A stretch of DNA of 45,031 bases from JBCCQH01 sp039024435 (GTDB taxonomy: Bacteria > Bacteroidota > Bacteroidia > J057 > JADKCL01). The DNA lies in assembly GCA_039024435.1 (NCBI GenBank), contig JBCCQH010000059.1, positions 1 to 45,031 of the forward strand. Reading direction: 5' to 3'. Positions 8,831-17,200 of the stretch are shown here, one piece after another; the stretch's first letter is position 1, and each line of letters starts with the position of its first letter. Under the pieces are notes generated by a model. That model ran no database searches, had not been told where the DNA came from, and saw nothing but the letters and a program-made list of their open reading frames with translations. The position numbers and the translations under genes were made by a program.

Positions 8831-8839
8831 TTTTCTTTA

Positions 8840-9952
8840 ATGAAGCCAATTCGTCTGATTTTTCCTTGGGTAGGCTCGGTCTGCCTGTACTTGCTGTTTT
8901 GTAATCCGGTGCGGGCTTGTCATCGGAGCGCTATTACCCTGGACAGTATTGTATTTAGTGGCGGACTCTACAATATCTATACTACGCTGTGTGTAGGGGC
9001 AGGTCTGACCGGGACCAATACTGGAGCGGGGGATGACACTCAAGATATCTTGTTTGGATTTTACTCTCAGAACCCTGCAATAAGTATTGTCACTTTTAGT
9101 CCCATGGTCATTACTGGGGACAGTACTGGTGGTTCCTATTTCGGCTTTTCAGTGGGCCCTCTACCCAGTCCTTTTAATAGTCAAGAATCGATTATTTACA
9201 CAGATCCGGCGAATTCTTCAGTTCCGTACACCTGTATCTCATCAACCTCAACCTGCGGAATGGTACATAGCCAGTGTACTCAATTCATCTTCGTCACTGG
9301 CATCCTCCCTGACTCCATCTGTGTCTTCGGAGTTGAAGGCGATGGCGATCCAGTCGCTGGCTGCTATCCCGACCCCGACATGTGCATCAATATCGCCGCT
9401 TTCCTCGACGTCACCTGGGGGGAACTCCACGCTGCCCAAGACGGATTCGGGAACCGCCTCCGCTGGACCACCTTGAGTGAAACCAACAACGACTACTTCC
9501 AGGTGGAACGCGCCCGGGACAAGCTCGATTTTCGGCCCATCGGCGAAGTGGCCGCCCAGCCGGGCGATGGCCCCCGCACCTACCGCTACTTCGACCCCAA
9601 TCCCCTCCCCGGCGCCAATTTCTACCGCCTCCGCCAAGTCGACCGCGACGGGCAGTTTTCCTATTCGGAAGTATTTGACTGCCTCCATACCCCAACGGCG
9701 CGCGTCACCCTCGATGCCATCGTCCCGCTGCCCGACCGCCGCCTCGTCGACGTCCATTTCCAGGCGCCCCCCGATGCCGTCATTGCCATCTCCCTCTACG
9801 ACCTCAACGGACGGCACCTCCTGCGCCGCGTCAATGAATGGTCCCACAGCGACATCTTGACCCTGGACCTGAGCCGGCTCCCGGCCGGCGCCTACTTCCT
9901 GAGCCTCCACGCCGAGGGGGAAGTCGTCCAAAAACGATTCTTTTTGCCTTGA
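8840..9952 (+). CDS. Secreted protein with T9SS C-terminal sorting domain
   Basis: 370 residues. An N-terminal signal peptide (basic start, hydrophobic core, likely cleavage near VRA-C) is followed by a cysteine-containing, Ser/Thr/Gly-rich region to about residue 180. A region with NRLRWTTLSETNNDYFQVERA and YRLRQVDRDGQFSYSE follows, the fibronectin-like linker common in Saprospirales cargo proteins. The last about 80 residues (ISLYDLNGRHLL, LPAGAYFLSLH, final basic KRFFLP) form a type A sorting domain. The product should be exported by Sec and then by the type IX system to the cell surface or medium. Base use changes inside the gene: the first ~450 bp are AT-richer and the rest is strongly GC-rich. 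The function of the N-terminal region is unknown. Confidence 0.85.
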   Translation: MKPIRLIFPWVGSVCLYLLFCNPVRACHRSAITLDSIVFSGGLYNIYTTLCVGAGLTGTNTGAGDDTQDILFGFYSQNPAISIVTFSPMVITGDSTGGSYFGFSVGPLPSPFNSQESIIYTDPANSSVPYTCISSTSTCGMVHSQCTQFIFVTGILPDSICVFGVEGDGDPVAGCYPDPDMCINIAAFLDVTWGELHAAQDGFGNRLRWTTLSETNNDYFQVERARDKLDFRPIGEVAAQPGDGPRTYRYFDPNPLPGANFYRLRQVDRDGQFSYSEVFDCLHTPTARVTLDAIVPLPDRRLVDVHFQAPPDAVIAISLYDLNGRHLLRRVNEWSHSDILTLDLSRLPAGAYFLSLHAEGEVVQKRFFLP

Positions 9953-9981
9953 TCCAATTTACGGCACCAATCTCACTCATC

Positions 9982-10018
9982 CGGCCGGCGCACACCCACA
10001 GTGTGCCCGGCCGTTTTT
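9982..10018 (+). terminator. Rho-independent terminator after the T9SS cargo gene
   Basis: A 13-bp stem with one bulge (CGGCCGG-C-GCACAC, 9982-9995, with GTGTGCCCGGCCG, 10001-10013) and a 5-nt loop is followed by T5 (10014-10018). It lies 29 nt beyond the stop at 9952. Confidence 0.85.
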
Positions 10019-10081
10019 GCTCACCAACCAATCGGGAATTGTTGTCTTGATTTTCGCAAAAGCTTGCCTTTCCCTCGACAA

Positions 10082-11185
10082 TCAGGTAAATCCGCAGTCG
10101 CCATCCCCATCCTGAATCACAAACTCCCGCCCCGCGATCCGGTCCGCCAGCACCTTGCCGATGATGTACTTTCTCAGCGCCGGTCTCCGGTGCAAACTGC
10201 CCAAGCGCCCGCTTCCGATGGCCCGCAGCAGGGCCGGTTGGTAAAGCAACAGGGTCTTCACCCGCCACTTGCGCAAATGTTGCCGCAAAATCCGCACCGC
10301 ATCGCCTTCTCGCCCCGGCGCAGCGTAGAAATAATTGACCTTCAGATTGCCGTTGCGGCGCAGAAACAGGAACAGCATGACCAGCTTGCCCGCCCGGTCC
10401 TTGACCCGAACAAAATGGGTGGAGTGCGCATCCGCGACCGAAGAAAACACGTACTTGCGGCTCATCGCATCCGGCGCCCCGACCACCAGCCAGGGATATT
10501 CCCGCATCCAGTTCAGTTCCTCCGCTTCCCGCCGGAACAACTCCTCCCCAATGCGGTGCTCCGCGATAAAAGCTTCCGCCGCCGGATCGATCCCGGCAGT
10601 TTCTTCCCAGGTGTAGGCGCCCAGGTCTTCCCGCTCCCCGGCAAACCGCAGATCGAGCACCGCATTCACCAGAAGGTCTACCCCGCGCAGGAGTCCCTTG
10701 ATTTTCGCCCAAATTCCCCCTCGTTTGCCGAGAATTTCCGCCAGGTCGAGGCGGCGGTAAAAGCGCGCGCCCTCTTTGATCTGGAGCGAAGTAAATGCTT
10801 CCAGCCGGTCGTAGAGCCGCTCCGCCGGCACCGTAAATTCAGTCACCAGGATGCGCCCGCCGTAGAGTTCCAGTCCCCGGCGCACCAGCTTTTTCGAGAT
10901 GCCCTGCCCCCGCTGGGCCGGATCTACCCACAAACAACTGAGCCAGGCCGCCTTTTCCGTTCCTTCGGGAAAATACAGCCGGTCCGGCAGCATCCCCAGA
11001 TAGCCCACCATCGTGTCCCCCCGATACGCCAGCAACAACAGGACATCGTCCGGGGACCGCCGCGGATTGTGGGCGTGCGAGATCCCCCGGTGAATCGATA
11101 TCGGCAGGTGCGGCCAATCCCGGTACTCCGGCGCCTGCACCAGCCTCGCCAGTTCGGCGGCATTGAAACTGCGGAGTTCGATCAT
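10082..11185 (-). CDS. GNAT-family N-acetyltransferase (two-part protein)
   Basis: 367 residues. The first ~120 residues fit a GNAT acetyltransferase: a strand with VGYLGMLPD, then LSCLWVDPA leading into the acetyl-CoA loop QRGQGIS (residues 91-97). The C-terminal ~200 residues are less typical and contain HFVRVKDRAGKLVMLFLF and VNYFYAAPG, possibly a second GNAT-like fold as in FemAB-type proteins. Its ATG overlaps the stop of the upstream polysaccharide deacetylase (ATGA, 11182-11185), so the two are translated together. By context it may acylate a surface polysaccharide or the deacetylated sugar; this is inference. No other glycan genes adjoin. Confidence 0.75.
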   Translation of the reverse strand: MIELRSFNAAELARLVQAPEYRDWPHLPISIHRGISHAHNPRRSPDDVLLLLAYRGDTMVGYLGMLPDRLYFPEGTEKAAWLSCLWVDPAQRGQGISKKLVRRGLELYGGRILVTEFTVPAERLYDRLEAFTSLQIKEGARFYRRLDLAEILGKRGGIWAKIKGLLRGVDLLVNAVLDLRFAGEREDLGAYTWEETAGIDPAAEAFIAEHRIGEELFRREAEELNWMREYPWLVVGAPDAMSRKYVFSSVADAHSTHFVRVKDRAGKLVMLFLFLRRNGNLKVNYFYAAPGREGDAVRILRQHLRKWRVKTLLLYQPALLRAIGSGRLGSLHRRPALRKYIIGKVLADRIAGREFVIQDGDGDCGFT

Positions 11186-12165
11186 GCGCGGCGGATTTTG
11201 TTTTTGCCCAAGGGGGCTTTGGCGAAATAATACAGGAATTCCGCGGGCAAAATCTCCCGAGCGCTCAGGCCGTCCATTTCCAAGGGGATGCGCTGCACGT
11301 GCCGCCGGTCGATGTCCCGCTTCAGTCCCGCACAGCCAAACGTCAACTCGGGTGCATTTTTCCCGGCAAATAGCCGCTGGAAAAACTCCCGTCCCACCCC
11401 GTGATCGGTAAAGGGAAAAGCAAACCAGCGCTCCTTCACCCCAAAATGGGCCTCGACGTAGTCCTGGCTGCGCCGAGTCTGCCGCAACTGCGTTTCCAAA
11501 TCCAAAAATTTGTATTCGGGGTGGTCCACGCTGTGCGCCCCAAAGTGAAATCCCTGATTCTGCAAAGCGAGGATTTCCCCGCTGCTCAGATAAGGCCGCT
11601 GTTCCCGGAGGTAAGCCCGCAGGTCCAGGCCTTCGTCGTGGGCCAGGTCGAGCAAAATATTTTCTCCATCGTAGCCCATCCCCAGGATGCGCTTGCGATA
11701 AGCTGCTTCCTCACTCGCCGCTCCCGCCCGATCCGCCAGCAGACTCGCCGTGTAGCGGTAAAACAGCCCCCGGTTATCTACAAAGTCACTGTTGAGGAAA
11801 CAGATCGCCGGCACTCCCTTCGCGCGGAGAATGGGCGCGGCCACATCGTGGAATTCCCGCAGCCCATCGTCAAACGTCACTAAAAGACCGGGCTTGCGCA
11901 GCCGCTCCCGTCCCGTCACGTGGTCCCGCAGAGCGTGTACGTCGATCGGTTGGAGGAAACGCAGCAAGTGATCCAAATCGGCGGAAAACTCCGCCCGAGT
12001 TTTGATCCGGTAGAGGTGCCGCAGGTGGGGCGGTGCTTCATCGGTCACTGCGTGGTACAATACGACCAGCACCCGCTGTCCGGTAAGCCGCATCAGCAGC
12101 GAAACCGGCAGGGACTGGCCCAGTTTGGCAAACCGGCGAATGAATTGCGCTCTTCTTCCCGCCAT
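11182..12165 (-). CDS. Polysaccharide deacetylase (NodB-like)
   Basis: 327 residues. It contains the core motifs of carbohydrate esterase family 4: TFDDG (residues 97-101, the first Asp acting as catalytic base and the second binding metal) and HSVDH (His211 and His215, metal ligands). VLYHAVTDE near residue 36 and CFLNSDFV also fit the fold. No cleavable signal peptide is obvious; the N-terminus is basic with a weakly hydrophobic stretch, so a cytoplasmic location is possible. The enzyme would remove N-acetyl groups from a glycan. It is the first gene of a two-gene operon with the acetyltransferase, which suggests coupled de- and re-acylation. Nothing distinct was recognised in the 234-bp gap upstream (12166-12399). 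Confidence 0.85.
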   Translation of the reverse strand: MAGRRAQFIRRFAKLGQSLPVSLLMRLTGQRVLVVLYHAVTDEAPPHLRHLYRIKTRAEFSADLDHLLRFLQPIDVHALRDHVTGRERLRKPGLLVTFDDGLREFHDVAAPILRAKGVPAICFLNSDFVDNRGLFYRYTASLLADRAGAASEEAAYRKRILGMGYDGENILLDLAHDEGLDLRAYLREQRPYLSSGEILALQNQGFHFGAHSVDHPEYKFLDLETQLRQTRRSQDYVEAHFGVKERWFAFPFTDHGVGREFFQRLFAGKNAPELTFGCAGLKRDIDRRHVQRIPLEMDGLSAREILPAEFLYYFAKAPLGKNKIRRA

Positions 12166-12399
12166 GGCCTACAAGTTCTCATTTTCGGCGAAAGTGCGCA
12201 ACGGGGGCGTCCAGATTTCCCCATTTTTCCCCCAAATACCCTTCCACAAATCGGCAATCCGCGAGTCCCCGCACAATTGCCATTGAATTAGCGGCCGCCC
12301 GTGGCCGCGCAAGACCAAACAAGTACAAAACCCGCCCAATGGAAATTGAAAATTAAGCGAGGCGTTCATTGGAAATTCTCGGCGCCAATCAGAGATTCA

Positions 12400-13140
12400 T
12401 CAGTTGAAGGCGTGGAGGCGCAGAATGTCACTCTCCCCAAAAATCGGACCGACGGAAAGGTCGACCTTGGGCGCCGCGTAGAGCGAACCCGGAACACTGA
12501 TGTCCGCCAAGAAGAGTTCCCCCACCTGCGGTCGCGCCGTGTGCGTCACCAAACCCGTCTTGGGCAGCGCCAAAGTCAGGGTCGCACTCGCCCGAATGCA
12601 AGGATCGCCGACTTTTCCCGTCGTACAATCGAGGCCCGAAGGCACGTCCAGCGCCAGTACCGGGGTGATTTGCCGATTGGTCCAAGCGATTAACTCCCCC
12701 ACCCGCCCGCGCGGATTGCCTTGCAATCCGTATCCGATCAGCCCATCGATGATGAGATCGGCCCCCTTAGGCGGTTCATCCAGCAGCATGACCCCCATTT
12801 TTTGCAAGATGGCCAATTGTTCGCCGGGAACGCCTTGGTAAGCATCGAGCGGCTTTGCCAATACGACCCGGATGGTGACGCCCCAATTCCGCAAGCGCCG
12901 AGCCGCCGCCAACGCTCCCCCACCATTGCCACCGGTTCCCGCCAGAATCACCGCGCTTTTGCCCCGGCAATTGCCCCGGTAAAACTCTTCTCGCGCCAAT
13001 ACCGCCAAACTCCGTCCCGCATTTTCCATCATCTGGATCAAGTCAATGCCGTAATCCTCGACCATAAGCCGGTCGACCTCGATCATTTGCTCGCGGGTGA
13101 CGGTTGGGATACCGGGTGGGGCTTTCGGGAATTTAAACAT
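12400..13140 (-). CDS. nnrE: NAD(P)H-hydrate epimerase
   Basis: 246 residues from ATG 13140. The frame extends to a TTG at 13179, but MFKFPKAPPG is the more natural start. The YjeF N-terminal domain is recognised by QMMENAGRSLA (residues 36-46), the glycine-rich nucleotide loop GTGGNGGG (68-75), DGLIGYGLQG and ALDVPSGLDCTTG. The enzyme converts R-NAD(P)HX to the S form so that a dehydratase can restore NAD(P)H. In many bacteria the epimerase is fused to the ADP/ATP-dependent dehydratase; here only the epimerase half is present, so the dehydratase should be encoded elsewhere. It appears to be a single-gene unit. Confidence 0.88.
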   Translation of the reverse strand: MFKFPKAPPGIPTVTREQMIEVDRLMVEDYGIDLIQMMENAGRSLAVLAREEFYRGNCRGKSAVILAGTGGNGGGALAAARRLRNWGVTIRVVLAKPLDAYQGVPGEQLAILQKMGVMLLDEPPKGADLIIDGLIGYGLQGNPRGRVGELIAWTNRQITPVLALDVPSGLDCTTGKVGDPCIRASATLTLALPKTGLVTHTARPQVGELFLADISVPGSLYAAPKVDLSVGPIFGESDILRLHAFN

Positions 13141-13179
13141 GCGAATTGTATGCCGGCCGTTTCGGACCGGCGACAACAA

Positions 13180-13587
13180 TTAACGGGGAAATCGGGGAAA
13201 ATTCAACTTTGGCGGGGGTAAAAAAGAAGGAGCCGGGATCCGGGTTCGCTTCTCCCAAACGAGAATGTGCTTGCCCCTGACCTCGGCTACCTTGCTCGTA
13301 CCGTAATCACTGTTCCAAAGGTGCCGAATGGCCTTGCGAAAAAAAGTCAAGTATGTGACAAAATGGATATGGGTCCGATGCACCGGGTAAAAACCCCGGA
13401 CCAACCCAAAAATATCCCATTCAAGCAGATCCTTGGGCAATTGTTCGGTGGGGAGACTTAAATTGCCGGCATGGCCCACCACCGCATCATGTACCTCGAA
13501 ATCAAAAACGGACCCCAAGCGGGGGAAGCCCGCATCAGACGCGTCACCTTTTCCAAGTCCGGCCGGTCGATCTATTATCAGGGGCAA
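13180..13587 (-). CDS. Doubtful open frame, possibly a small protein (13180 to about 13450)
   Basis: The frame has up to 135 codons, but its first third runs antisense to the conserved gene at 13471-13803 and is unlikely to be coding. The remaining ~85 codons (from about 13450, for example a TTG within TEQLPKDLLEW) read plausibly as protein (DIFGLVRGFYPVHRTHIH, then a basic stretch and WEKRTRIP). No family is recognised and no ATG lies at a good position. It could be a short gene or a decayed one upstream of nnrE. Otherwise this 290-bp gap holds nothing I can name. Confidence 0.2.
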   Translation of the reverse strand: MPLIIDRPAGLGKGDASDAGFPRLGSVFDFEVHDAVVGHAGNLSLPTEQLPKDLLEWDIFGLVRGFYPVHRTHIHFVTYLTFFRKAIRHLWNSDYGTSKVAEVRGKHILVWEKRTRIPAPSFLPPPKLNFPRFPR

Positions 13588-13803
13588 AGGTTTGCTTCGC
13601 TAAATGGACGAGGCCACAAAGCCAACTACTTCGAAGTCGCCACCAAAATTCAGTACTGGATCTCGGGACCGAAAAAGGATGGTACCGACCGCCTGTACGG
13701 CGAACGGGTGCCGATTCACATTGATACAGATGTCCAGGAAGAATATTGGACAACAATTCGGCAACTGCCCGAAATGACGGGAACCTTGATCCGCAACCGA
13801 TGA
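13471..13803 (+). CDS. Conserved small protein of unknown function
   Basis: 110 residues from ATG 13471, or 104 from the in-frame ATG at 13489 (MYLEIKNG), which is equally possible. The sequence (IRRVTFSKSGRSIYYQG, then NYFEVATKIQYWISGPKKDG, then LYGERVPIHIDTDVQEEYW) resembles a short, strongly conserved protein I recall from Bacteroidota and Proteobacteria genomes that carries no reliable function and is sometimes mislabelled as a deoxyxylulose-phosphate synthase. It has no signal peptide or membrane segment, so it should be cytoplasmic. It stands alone on the plus strand, facing the minus-strand gene that ends at 13913. The 109-bp gap to that gene shows no strong terminator. Confidence 0.8.
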   Translation: MAHHRIMYLEIKNGPQAGEARIRRVTFSKSGRSIYYQGQRFASLNGRGHKANYFEVATKIQYWISGPKKDGTDRLYGERVPIHIDTDVQEEYWTTIRQLPEMTGTLIRNR

Positions 13804-13912
13804 TCCCTGCGCCCAAAGTTTGCGGCCGGTCAGCCGGACCGGGCTTGACCGTATTGCAGAATGGCAATACCCGATGGGCGGGAAAACAAGCGGGTACCCA
13901 CCTATTCCGGAT

Positions 13913-14281
13913 TCATTCGCCCTCCGGAACCGAGCGAAAGTTCCATTCTTCGCCCACGGGCTCGTCTTGCGCATCGTACGCCTGCCCGCCCAAGTGAAAG
14001 TCCAGCCCTTGCTGCACCAATTCCCGCCCGATCCGATTGCCGAGCGCCTGCATTTCCGTTTCTGTTCCCCGAAACTTCGTATCCAGGAAGTAGGTTCCGT
14101 CGCTGGGGTTGGGACATTCTACGTGGAGCTCCACTTGCTCGTCCGCGTACTTTAGCTCCAGCCCGTACATGCGGGACCGGACCTTGATTCCCGGGAAAAG
14201 CTGTTCAAAGGCCGCCTGAATCGCTTCGTGGGAAGCATTTCGGATCGAAGCCGTGATGTCATAGTCACTCGTCATGCTCAC
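13913..14281 (-). CDS. Hypothetical protein, candidate immunity protein to the upstream toxin
   Basis: 122 residues from GTG 14281, or 120 from ATG 14275. The GTG overlaps the stop of the preceding 1033-residue gene (14278-14281), so it is translated right after it. The protein is small, acidic and without signal or membrane segments: an N-terminal helix-like part (SIRNASHEAIQAAFEQLF), strands (LELKYADEQVELHVECPN), then a helix-rich middle and a charged tail. No family is recognised. The name rests on position only: small cytoplasmic proteins directly downstream of a polymorphic toxin and coupled to it are usually its immunity protein. A different accessory role, such as loading chaperone, cannot be excluded. 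Confidence 0.75.
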   Translation of the reverse strand: MSMTSDYDITASIRNASHEAIQAAFEQLFPGIKVRSRMYGLELKYADEQVELHVECPNPSDGTYFLDTKFRGTETEMQALGNRIGRELVQQGLDFHLGGQAYDAQDEPVGEEWNFRSVPEGE

Positions 14282-17200
14282 AGTTGCCAGAATGGTTGCA
14301 AATCAAACGCCCCGCCGGGGGTTTGTACGGTAAAGTTATCCACGTTGAGGTTCGGGAACTGACTCTGCAGGTCGGCGACCAGGGGGCGCAAGTCCAGTAC
14401 TTGCCGCATCGCCCGCTTACTCGGGCTCGCCTTGATGATCTGCCCGGCAAAATTGTATTGAAAATCACTGCGGGCCACCCCATTGAAGGCCCCCGGATTT
14501 TCCGCAATCCGCCGGGACAGCGCCAGCAATTGGTCGTGGGTAAACTCAGAAATGTCCAGCCGGATGCCATTTTCTGTAATTCGGGTCGCGTAAGCGCGCC
14601 GGATGAAATCGTCGAATTCACTTTGGGTGATCATCGCCAAGAGGTCCACATCCTGCGCCGTGGGGCTCCGTACCGCCGAACCCTGAATCCGCACATCGGA
14701 CACCGATACCCCCAGGGTTTGGAGGCGCGTCCGCACCACGCCCCGGAAGCGATTGAATTCTTCCAGCGAAGCAAAACGCATCGGGAAACCGCGCGCCCGC
14801 AAAGTCTGGGAGAAGCCCATCTGATCCATGAGTTGCAGGGCCGTCAGCGGCTTGTCGTTCCGGCTGCCGATCAGGATCAAGTCTTCGATCTGCTGGCGGG
14901 TGAAGCCCATTCGTTCGCCCTGGGCCATGATCGCCCGGATCTCATCGTCGGAATAGCGCATGGTAAAGCGGTCCATCGCCGAAATGCGGGTTTCCACCGC
15001 CGTGCGTACCCCCGCTACCGCATCCGATCCCACCTCGGCGGCTTCGTCGGCCACGCCAGCCAAGGCCCGACCCTCTTGCCAGGCCTGCCGCACCCGCGCC
15101 AATTCTTCGGGCTGCAGGTCCCCCAATTGCGCCACCGCACGCGCTCGCTCGATTTCCCGCAGAAATACCTGGAAACTCGCTACGCCCTCTTGGGCCTTGA
15201 AGCGCGCCATCCGCACCAAGGCATCGTACACCTGCGGATCGGCCAGAGAGCGAATCGATCCACCGGCCAGGAGGCCGCTCAAATCATCGGAGGCTTGGGC
15301 AAATCCCTGCTGTGCCTGAGCGGCGCGCTCCACTGCGCGGGCCACACGGGCGTCGATCTCACCCAGGTCTTCGAGCCGGCGAAGTTGTTGCAGGAAGGAA
15401 GCAGTGTCCCCGCTCGAATTGAGGGCCCGTGCGGCAGGGCTCAACGCCCGTACCGCCCGCACGGCCGCACCCAAATCGAGGGCCGCTCCGGCGACGGCCA
15501 AGATCAGCCAGATCATGCTGGGATCATCCGCCAAGCCCGCTTCGGCAATGTCGTTTTCGAGGGCGTAGTTCCGGTATTCTTCGTAAACCGCGTACGCACC
15601 AATGCCAAATCCAGTAAGGCCCGCCCCCGCGGCAACCATGGCCGGTACCGCCGAGCCCCCCGATACCACCGCCAACGCCACCGCTACAATCGCCAAGATG
15701 ATCCCGCTGAGGACCCGCCCCAGCATATCCCGCCGGATTTTGTCCTCGATGATCATCGCGTAGATGGAGCCTTCCGCGATATTTTGCTGGGCGTAAAACT
15801 GCGGCAGGAGGGCATCCAGCTTGAAAATCACCGAACTGTCACCCTCGATGTGGCCGAGCACTTCCGTGACATCCTGAGTGCGGGTCTCGACGTAGCCGCG
15901 CAAGATCCGCCCGAGCGCTTCCGGACTGCTGGCCGCGGCCAGCCGGGCCATGTCTACCTTGCGATCATCGGGCAGGGCCGAATCCTCAAAAATCGAGAAC
16001 TCGGCGGCCAGTTCTTGCTTGGTCGTGCCCGCCTGAATGCGCGCTTGCAGGTCTTGCAGCACCGCATTTTCCCGGTAGCGTTGTTGCTCCCGGAACAGTG
16101 AACCCCGGAACCGTTCCAGGTAGCTCAGGGCGATACTTTGCGATTGCAGTTCAAAGGTCCGCTCAAAATCGGTGATGAACTGCTCGAACTCCTCTACCCC
16201 ACTGAAGCCAAACGGCCGCACGTCCCGGTCAATTTCTTCCCGCAATTCAAACGCCCGGTTGATGGCAACAATCCCGCCAAAATCTCCGCTGAGCGATCCG
16301 CTGCTATTCAAGGTACGGTACAAGCGGTACTTCTCGTACACCGCTTCCAGTCCGGCCAATTGGGCCTGGTTGTTTAGATTTTCTTCTTCTACCGCGCTGC
16401 GGCGGGCCATTTCCTCGTTGTAGGTGTGCAAGGATTGCTCAAACGCAGCCAGGTCCGTGGTGGTGCCGCTGACCTTGGAGAGGTAATCGGGCACGTTTTC
16501 CGGGGGCATGGACTGAATCGTCCGCGCAATCCGCATCAGGGCATCGTAATCGGCCGGGGTCAGGACCCGCCCATCCGTGCTGTAACGGATAAATTCCTGG
16601 ACCTCGGGCGGTAAATTGCGGATGTACTCGTGTTGGAACAGGACCTCGTCCTGCAATTGTCCCCAAAGTTGACGCATCCCTTCATCCTCCTCCCGATCAG
16701 TAATCGACGTTCCCGGAGGCAGGCCAGTGGACTCGTAAAAGCGTCGGTCGATTTCCGAGGTCAAGGAGCTGCGTTCTGCATTTCCCCGGGGCAAGGCATT
16801 AAACGCTTCCCGTCGTTCCGAGGATCCGGATACACCCCCTTCCGCATCGGTTTCGATGCCCCGGCCTTGATTGACCGCGATCCGTTCCCGCAACAGCAAA
16901 CTGACGTCCATTTCCACGGTCACCGGGCTCTCGTCGGCGCTGTATTGATCGCGGATGTTGCGCCAACGAATGTTGTCCACCACGGCGCCAAATACTTGCT
17001 GCATGATGATGATCTTGAATTGCTCCCCCGAGACGTCCCGGTCAAAGTAGATCTGATAGGGAACGTAGGGTTCCCGCGTCTCCGGTTCGGATTCGGCTTC
17101 GGCTTCTTGGCGCTGGACCGGAGCCGATTCCGACTTGTTTTGGGCGGGGGCATCGGTCGGGCGACTGGCGAGTTCGAGGACTGGGTTTTCCCTACCCGGG

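Noticed and set aside
12169..12369. 66-codon minus-strand open frame upstream of the deacetylase
   Set aside because: No recognisable protein features and it fills an intergenic region where a promoter would be expected.
14284..16101. 605-codon open frame antisense to the toxin gene
   Set aside because: Same composition effect; the minus-strand frame has a coherent domain order and the NTase motif.
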